Source of the DNA: Pomacea canaliculata
Lineage: Eukaryota; Mollusca; Gastropoda; Architaenioglossa; Ampullariidae
Length of the DNA: 64,000 nucleotides
Reading direction: 5' to 3'
NCBI RefSeq assembly: GCF_003073045.1
Contig: NC_037600.1
Span: forward strand, 15,826,352 to 15,890,351
The stretch's first letter is position 1. Every line of letters starts with the position of its first letter. Under the pieces are notes generated by a model. That model was not told the DNA's origin. It searched no databases and saw nothing but the letters and a program-made list of their open reading frames with translations. Below, in pieces: positions 56,549-64,000 of the stretch. The translations under genes were made by a program, and so were the position numbers.

Positions 56549-58986
56549 ATGCCACCCAAGTTTGTTCGCAACCCAGGCACTTCTGAATATGCCTCTTCAG
56601 CAGAAATAGAAAGGGTATGATTGGGAAAGAGGGCTGTAGAAAAGAGATGTAATGAATGTTACTCTTTGGTCATTGTTTATTATTTACATTCATACGTTTT
56701 TTGTTTTCTTTTAAATTCTTGTATTTTATGCTACCATCAGTAAATTTTGATTTGAATTTTACTTGAAGTCAGCATGGTATACTGTTGTAGGCTGAGATTT
56801 TAAACCTTGCTATCTTTCTTAAGTTGCATCAATGCAAATCTTTTAAGACTGATATTTATCATTTACATTTTATTAAAAGGTAACAATTTTAAACTCGTCA
56901 TAGGTTGTTTGCTTAGAATTAGAAGACATAATAATACCAAATATCTGTTGTGTATGATTTTATTTCTGCAATAGTTTAAACATTTTCAAGATATTTGTAA
57001 TGCTCCATTTGCACACATATTTTTGTCAGAGAGCCCTTCTGGATGGAGATTCTGATGAAGAAGACTTTTTCCTAAAGTAAGTACATGATATGAAGTATGT
57101 ATAACAAGTGTTACTTGTTGGAAATAAAACTCTGGTCTTTGTTGAGAGAAAGAGAAACATTATAGGCATAAAATGTTCCTCCATGGCCTAGCAGATTTCA
57201 TTAAGCTAATCTGGATAAAGCTCTATGTATTGTTCTATTTATTGTCTTACAGGGGGCCAAAGGTTCGCACAGGAAATTTACGGACAGATCCTAAGCTTTC
57301 ACAGTAAGTTTTGTTTCCCATTCACAAATAAAAGCTGGCTACTTACTATACCACTGGATACATACCATACAACTTTTGAGGGAGGAAAGGAGTGAAGGGT
57401 ATTGTGTGCCTAATTCAAAACTATGGCTCAATCATGATGAGAGCAGTATGCCTGATACAGGGACACCCATTCCCTAAAAGTAGTTAGGAACTAGGAAGGG
57501 AGGGCACACATAAAAAAGTCAAGTTGCCTGATTTTCAGATCAGGAAATAGTAAATTTCAATCTGGCACAAACAAGGCTTTATTTTGGGGCAAAAAAAACT
57601 GGGACCAAAAGCAGCTTTGAGTCATTGCCATTGTGGCTACAACAGTGTTGATTTCATTTGACTCCATAAATTCTTGCAGGGTTAGAGGTCAGGTGGACGA
57701 TGTGATGGGCATCATGAAGGACAATGTTGGCAAGGTGCTGGACCGAGGAGATCGCTTAGAAGATTTACAGGACAAGTCAGGTACTCTGGTGTCACACAGA
57801 TTACATAACCATCCTTAAAGGTCTTTCTCAGAATGAATGTTTTTGCAAGACAGTTATAATATAAAGACTTTGCCGATTTACACCACCAAGCTTCTAACTC
57901 TGCAGACAATTTACTAGCCGTGGACATGAAGCTGAGGAAGATCCAGCTGCCAGCTAAATTTTGTTTGCTTCCAATTTTCCCCTGTTCTTTGTTGTGACAG
58001 ATTGTAGACCATCTTAAGGCATCAGTTCATAAATATCACTTGTTTGTTACTTTTAGCTCTCATAATAGGTTTTGATTTAATTAGACCAGTTTATATATGT
58101 AGTGTGCAGCATATGCAAATGTATGTTGTTAACTCATTCTTTTTTTTAGATAATCTAGCCAGCAATGCAGACATGTTCAGAAGTCGCTCCAGGAATCTGC
58201 ACCACACAATGTGGTGGAAGAATTGCAGAGTGAGTTTAAGTTTTTGATGTAGGGACTTAATCTAGCTTTATTAATCAGGAAGAGTGTTTTGAGCAAAATC
58301 ATGAAACATTTAAATAATTTATTCACTATTGTGCCAGTTCCAGCTGTAATTTTTTCCTGTTTTCTATCACATATACCTCTTCATTACAGACTATTAGAGG
58401 AACAGAGATGGATGCTTGAAAGCAATTTTGTTTAAAAAAAAAAATCATACAAATTGTTGCTGTTTTTCAGATGAAGATTCTGGTTGCCATTGTCATTCTT
58501 ATCATCATCCTAGTCATCTTGAGTAAGTGTGATAATGTGTAGTGTTTTATATATACACACACACACTGCAATACAAGGCGTTAGCATTAGGAAGAGTTTA
58601 TACTGGGACTGTAATCATACTGTATTAACTCTTTACATTTCAGGATTTCTTTTTTACCTAAGCAGATATAGTTCTTCAACTACGTAAGCTTGAGTAGACA
58701 TTAGAGAGTTAAGTGATGCACCATCTATGGTACTGTGACAGTCCATATGACAAAGATAAAAGCATGTTTTAGATATACAGGAACATCCAGTTTCCCCCAC
58801 TTTGTCATAATCTATTTTTAAGATCTATGAAGAACCTGGAAAACATTTTTGCAAAAGAAATTTTGGCTTGAAAATGACACGAATAAAAACTTTATGTAAA
58901 TGAAAGTGTGGCAACATTTCCCTGTTGCAGTTCCCATCATCATCCACTACACCAGCCAGAAGGATGACAATAATCCTGGAAACTAA
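56549..58986 (+). CDS. VAMP4: VAMP4-like R-SNARE (vesicle-associated membrane protein)
   Basis: Seven coding exons: 56549-56614, 57030-57076, 57253-57303, 57680-57780, 58150-58229, 58471-58522, 58931-58986; 150 residues, all phases consistent. It begins MPPKFVRNPG as VAMP4 does, then ERRALLDGDSDEEDFFLKGP. This keeps the dileucine plus acidic cluster that in vertebrate VAMP4 directs recycling to the trans-Golgi network. The SNARE motif spans about residues 50-110, with the zero-layer arginine within VLDRGDRLEDLQDKS, followed by the basic-aromatic MWWKNCR and a C-terminal Ile/Leu/Val-rich membrane anchor (ILVAIVILIIILVILIP) with a short tail. As an R-SNARE it would pair with syntaxin and SNAP-type Q-SNAREs in endosome-to-Golgi fusion. 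A 5' UTR acceptor is at 56526; poly(A) signal at 59275. Confidence 0.92.
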
Positions 58987-59245
58987 CATACTTGTGAAGA
59001 AGCATTCCTTGTGACCTTTTCAGTCAGTTTTTTTTTAATGTTGATCAGGCTGTACAGATTCCATAGTGAGGGACTTGATTTACTGTGATAAATGTGCTTA
59101 TTGTTTTAGGGCTGACTGCATTGTATGCATGTATATATTTACTGCAGATTAAGCAGTTGATTAAGAGAACTGAGCTGTATATGATTTGTGTTTATAGTGC
59201 TTTCATATAATTTACAAAAAGCAAGACAGAATGAATGTTTCATTC

Positions 59246-59280
59246 TTTATTTGCACTTGCTTTATGTGGGAAAAAATAAA
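59246..59280. terminator. Crossing poly(A) signals of the convergent VAMP4-like and ASS genes
   Basis: AATAAA on the plus strand at 59275-59280 (VAMP4-like) and AATAAA on the minus strand at 59246-59251 (ASS). Cleavage 10-30 nt past each would make the two 3' UTRs overlap by several tens of bases. Confidence 0.5.
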
Positions 59281-59560
59281 ATGTTTTGGTAGAATCAATG
59301 TGGAAGAGTTTGTAAAAATTAAAATTCCTTTACCAACACCAAATATGGATTTCTATATTCTTTAGTGAGAGATTCACTCCCTTTGTCCATATTCATGAAG
59401 ACTTTTTAGCTTTACATTTGGTTCAGAAGAGGTCTGAGACAGTGTAATCTTAATAATATAGACACGAGTCTGTTACTGAAGAATGGATTGCAGTCATAAA
59501 TCCTTTTTCTTTAGCTCTTGCAGCTGTATGCTGAAAGTAGACTGATAGTTCTTGAAATCC

Positions 59561-62500
59561 TCAGTTGGAATTAGAACGAAGTCGGGCATACTCTTGCAGC
59601 CTGTGAAACAGCAGTATTAGTTTTATTCACTTTCATGTTCATGGAGTAAATTGTGCAAAATCCATGTACAGATGTCATTCTTTTCCTATTTATAAAAAAC
59701 AGAGAAAATGTTACCCACCTGAGTGCATTGATTTTAATAAAGCCTCCTGCATCTCTTGGTTCGTATCTCCTTGAACATCATGGCTGCATAAAGAGCATCA
59801 CAATTATAAACAATGTTATATAATAAAATTGTTAATATATGTACATTTAATGACTAGCTTTCAGGCTTGCATGGGTTACCACCATCAGCTTAATTAGCTT
59901 AATGCATTCATAGCCCCTGCCCAATCTTACATACAGCTCTTAACAATCAAACTTCACTGAGAAAATCCCAGCAGTAGTTTAGTATTGTACAGAAGTCTGG
60001 GTGCATGATAATGACTACACATGCTGCAATCTAAAAGCTGTGTGCAGGACCTCACCTGACTAGTTCTTCATTATACAGCGAGAATGGTGACCTGCGACCC
60101 ATGATGTAGACCCCACCTTTGTAGAGTTTGATGCGAACAGTCCCAGTCACCCATTCCTGACTCTTGCTGATGCAAAAACGTGTAAATTCACATTCAGGGC
60201 TGAACCAGAAACCTGTCAAAAAGTGAAGAGAGGGGGGAAAATGTTTGATCTTCTCAGCTTGTTTCCATAAACTGTAATTTATTTCTCTCTAAATAAGCTG
60301 TAGTCACTAGTGGTTATACCAAGACCCACCTTTATACACCTGGTCTGAAAACTTGATGTCCAGATCACGTTTGATTTTCCTTACTTCCTGAAAATACACA
60401 GAACAGTTAAAATTAAAAGATCTTTCAACGTTTCTGTGGAATGGAGAAACAGCTGTGCAAGATACTAGATTTTTTTTTAATCATATTATACATCACACTT
60501 AATGCTCTTGTTCAAAAACTGATTATTGTTTACGCATCTTCAAAGTATAAAAGAATACTGTAAGTCTCAGTTCATTCATACATTTATATCCGTTGTCCTA
60601 TATGAAAAAGCATCTGTAGCAATGTATTTAATAATACAAGATACCTTTCTACATTTGTTTATAAATGGGTTTCATGGGGGTACTCCAGTGTCAAGTCATA
60701 AGCAGACTAATATCTGGTATTTTCTATCATCAAACTGTTAGCAGTGCATGCTGATGTGGAAAGGGAGTGAGGGAAAAGGAGTACCTCAACCCTCATGACA
60801 ACAACCAGCTGAATATTATTCATTCAGCTCTTATACACAAAACCACCAATGTACAGTTTAAGTCTGATGCATAAACATACCCTATCCATAGTGAAGACTT
60901 CAATGTCAGTGTGTGCTTCAATGAGGATGGTGCCACCTGGTGTCTCATAGATTCCTCGAGACTTCATCCCAATAAAACGATTTTCCACTAGGTCAACACG
61001 TCCAATACCATGCTTCCCCCTTTGAAAAAAAGAAAAAAACTTACAAAAAACAATTTAAGGAAAACATAAACATGCACATTATTAATCTATAAACAGAAGC
61101 TGATTTCTAGTGCAGATTAAAAGTGTAATGACATTAACTTACCCTACTGTATTCAAGTAAACAAACAGGTCCAAAGGTTCTGTCTTTTCTGTACCATCAT
61201 CAATGTTTTTAACACGCACTGGCACACCTGGGACAAGAAAAGTTCCTCAATTGTTTCACAGCTAGATCATTATCATGAATTATTAAAAGGGACAAATAAT
61301 CACATCTCTCAGTAACATAAGAAAAATATTAAGTTGTCATGAAACGAGAAATGGTTTCAGATATTACCAGAAATATGTTACCCAACTTATTCATTCGTCG
61401 TACATTACCATTCACTTATTTTTTAATCTTCTTTTAGGTATGCAAAAGAGCAGATTTACATACCTTTCTCAAATTCGATTTCAATTATCTCAGGCTTATC
61501 AGGTGCATTCTCTGGGTCCTGTGTCATGTTGAACAGGCCGTCAGGTGCTGGGTTATAGGGGTTCTCAAGGACTCCACTCTCATAGCTATGCAGATGCCAT
61601 GCACACACATATACACCCCCAAAATGAAATATGGGGCATACATCTAGCTTCACTGATGTGGTGAACAATGGTCAGAGTTTTGATCAGTTGTATTGATAGG
61701 CGAAGGTGAAATATAAGAAGATAATTTATTTGTGAAAACAAAACTCAGCATAAAATTTAATATTTTAGTTCTTAATATATTATTTATGCTTACTGCACCC
61801 ACTTAAAAATGTGTTTCATGTGAAATCAGTATTTTATAATAAGCTTTCTTATTATATCACTATTCTAACTCCAAGACTTACGTAACATCATACGACACTT
61901 ACCTTATGTGCATCAGATTGGCATCCATGCTCCATGGTGCTTTGGGTGTCACAGGTAAGGTATACCATGTAACTGTTCATGCATGCACACACACACACAC
62001 AGAAAAGTGAAATAGTTCAAGCAGCTCATTCAAAATGCATCCTTATTGCCCTATTACACAACAGCAAGCTCAGCAGCATCAAAAGACAATTTTTTCAGAG
62101 GTGATTTCACTCACAGTCATAAAGGTTTAATTTAAGAAGAAAATGTGCTTGACATCTATGCAGGCTACTTCTGGCTCTGGAGCACAAAAGAAACAGTTAA
62201 CAAACTTTTTACTTGAGCACAGTACTTACACCTGATACAGCACATCTTACCTTGGCATATTCAAACAGCTCAGTTCGTCCTGGAAAACGCTTATAAAATT
62301 CAGGTTCTCGCCATGGTGAAATGACCTGAACATAGGATATCCAACTATACTTTGCATGCACGTCATTAACTTCATTGCTTAAGATATCTTTCCCTCCATT
62401 AGTCTGCTAAAAATCTCTTCCACATTTGAGATATACAAAGCATTTAAATATAAAACTTGATTATGATAATAATAATGATGAGAAAAGATCCTAGTTTTTG

Positions 62501-63658
62501 CTCTCTTCTTAATACAGCTATAACTCAAAAGGATACATAGTTAATTTCCAAACACAACAAAGCATAAAATAACAAACAGTTCAATGTTAACCCTCACATA
62601 AAGAGGTAGCTAGCCTTTTTCCCCAAAATTAAATGGATCCAATCTTACATTTTAACCAAAACACAAAATTTGAATGTTTTCGCTGCATTTATTAGTCATG
62701 CAGTCATGTTTTTCTCAAGATGACATTGTGAAATATTATTGAAAGTTTTGTCTTTAAGTGTTAAACTGTATGATACAAAATGGAAACAGACACCTTATAA
62801 AAAAAAGCATTCTTTATTATTTATCTTTATCTTTATCTTTTTTTTGTATGGCATAAAAACAGCTTTAATCTTGCATCAACATTTTTTTTAAATGTTATTA
62901 GTGATTATAAAGATCAGCAAAAGCAAGTTTTGAACCTTGATTCCTGGATGCAGTGCATAGGATGTGAGCTCAAAACGGATCTGGTCATTGCCTTTGCCTG
63001 TGGCTCATGCGACACATATTGTGCTCTTCATCTTTTGCAATTTGCACCATCGCCCTGTTGCATCATGAAACTCAAGCTATCAGTAAGTCCATTCTGTTCA
63101 ATATTAGACAACTGCATGTAAAGAAAAACATAAATACTCATATACTCCTCTGACTGATAGTGAAAGCTTATGTTATTATGGATGATCCACCTAATATAAA
63201 TTTGTTGATATAAAAAGAGCTCGCAGATTTATTGAATTTCTAGTCCTGCCTGTGGTTGCCTTGGCAGGACCAGACATTTCCCACCCCTGCATTTAAACCA
63301 TTCTGAGAAAGGAATTTTATTCGTAATAAAAAAATTGGAGAGAAGTTTGAACATATTTGTTTCACGTAACAAATTTGAAATGAAATACACGTGACTATCA
63401 CCAAAATCTCTCTCATTAAATGTAACAAATGTAACTCCTTCCTAATCTGTTCTTCTCCTCTCCACTGTAGAGTTGTACCAAAGTGGAAATAAAAGTAAAA
63501 TGTTTTAATAGAAACATGCACAGAGTTACAAACCTTGCAATGAGAGGCCTGGCAAGGGAGGTACCCAGAAGGTAGCGATCTTCATATTTGGCATTCGCTT
63601 GGATTGCTGGCCAAATGAACTCTTCTACAAATTCACGTCGAAGATCAGGTATCACTAC
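59561..63658 (-). CDS. ASS1: Argininosuccinate synthase, 3' eleven exons (5' end beyond window)
   Basis: Exons on the minus strand, in gene order: 63534-63658, 62936-63054, 62251-62325, 61903-61972, 61464-61585, 61143-61227, 60881-61019, 60330-60387, 60056-60212, 59719-59783, 59561-59600. The enzyme joins citrulline and aspartate with ATP to make argininosuccinate (urea cycle, arginine and nitric-oxide supply), in the cytosol as a tetramer. Landmarks are [110 protein letters not shown]-type and [10 protein letters not shown], all close to vertebrate ASS1. The N-terminal ATP-loop exons (SGGLDTS) lie past 64000. Single bases are missing near 63026, 63006, 61958 and 59764, each in or beside a short homopolymer or repeat. 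Splice sites and the rest of the protein are normal, so error in the sequence is the simplest reading, with recent inactivation as the alternative. Confidence 0.93.
62815..62843. repeat. Short (TTTATC)n tract in an ASS intron
   Basis: Three to four TTTATC units followed by a T-run, in the intron between the exons at 62936-63054 and 62251-62325. Confidence 0.75.
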
Positions 63659-64000
63659 CTGTCGACATAATCAACTAAACTGATTATCCTGTATCAAAGA
63701 CTGCATGCCTCCAATGAAAAGATATGCCAACTAAAAAGATTTTTCAAGTAATATTTGTGTCGTCTACTTTGGACTGTACCAAACAGTGTGGCTGACAATA
63801 AGAAACTTGTTTTGCTTTTGGAAAGTTTAAGCTTCCTTTGTGATTTTGTGTGTGAAAGACAGCTATGGGTCCAGGATAGATTAGTGATTCCAGATTGGAC
63901 ATCTAAATGGAAAGTGTTTATACTAGCTTAATTAAGATAAAAGATTAGCTGGCCATTGTTAGTGCAAATGTTCTGATGATATCATAGCTGGAGATGTTAC
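63659..64000 (-). other. ASS intron to the right edge
   Basis: The acceptor of the exon at 63658 (TCGACAG on the minus strand) opens an intron that runs to the window edge. No sequence like the preceding vertebrate exon (VIAYLANIGQKEDFEEA) is visible here. Confidence 0.6.

Noticed and set aside
63240-63521. 93-codon minus-strand open frame next to the ASS exon
   Set aside because: It lies mostly in intron, shows no ASS or other family motif, and overlaps splice signals of ASS.

Overview
This window is eukaryotic nuclear DNA. It has multi-exon genes with GT-AG introns, abundant microsatellites, non-LTR retrotransposons and a tRNA-derived SINE. The gene set (a VAMP4-like SNARE, an argininosuccinate synthase and a tandem family of SABATH-type methyltransferases) suggests an invertebrate animal, most likely a lophotrochozoan such as a gastropod mollusc. 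That assignment is inference; no species marker is visible. About 78% of the window (1-49,577) is a head-to-tail array on the + strand of seven paralogous genes. Each has eight coding exons (here called A-H) with identical intron phases and encodes a roughly 443-447-residue protein of the SABATH / Methyltransf_7 fold (S-adenosylmethionine-dependent carboxyl or N-methyltransferases, best known from plants). The proteins begin with a Ser/Thr/Arg/Leu-rich extension resembling a mitochondrial presequence. Copies 3-7 have fully open frames. Copy 2 stays open but carries a compensating +1/-1 frameshift pair. Copy 1 is the most diverged and does not splice in frame between exons F and G. Exon-level and 3'-flank markers pair copy 2 with 5, 3 with 6 and 4 with 7, so a three-gene block appears to have been duplicated. 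A non-coding first exon lies upstream of copies 1, 2, 5, 6 and 7 but is deleted upstream of 3 and 4.

From 49,578 to 52,926 is the 3' flank of copy 7. It duplicates the 3' flank of copy 4 and contains a copy-7-only insert of about 1.5 kb with an inverted, broken piece of another SABATH gene. An RTE-type LINE follows at 52,927-55,890. It is 5'-inverted (endonuclease on -, reverse transcriptase on +), flanked by a perfect 13-bp target-site duplication, and dead.

The right end holds two conserved single-copy genes in convergent orientation: a complete seven-coding-exon VAMP4-like gene (+, 56,549-58,986) and the 3' eleven exons of argininosuccinate synthase (-, 59,561 to beyond the right edge). 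Their poly(A) signals cross. The synthase shows four isolated single-base deletions against an otherwise conserved protein, which look more like sequence error than decay. All calls come from reading the sequence by eye; no database search was run.
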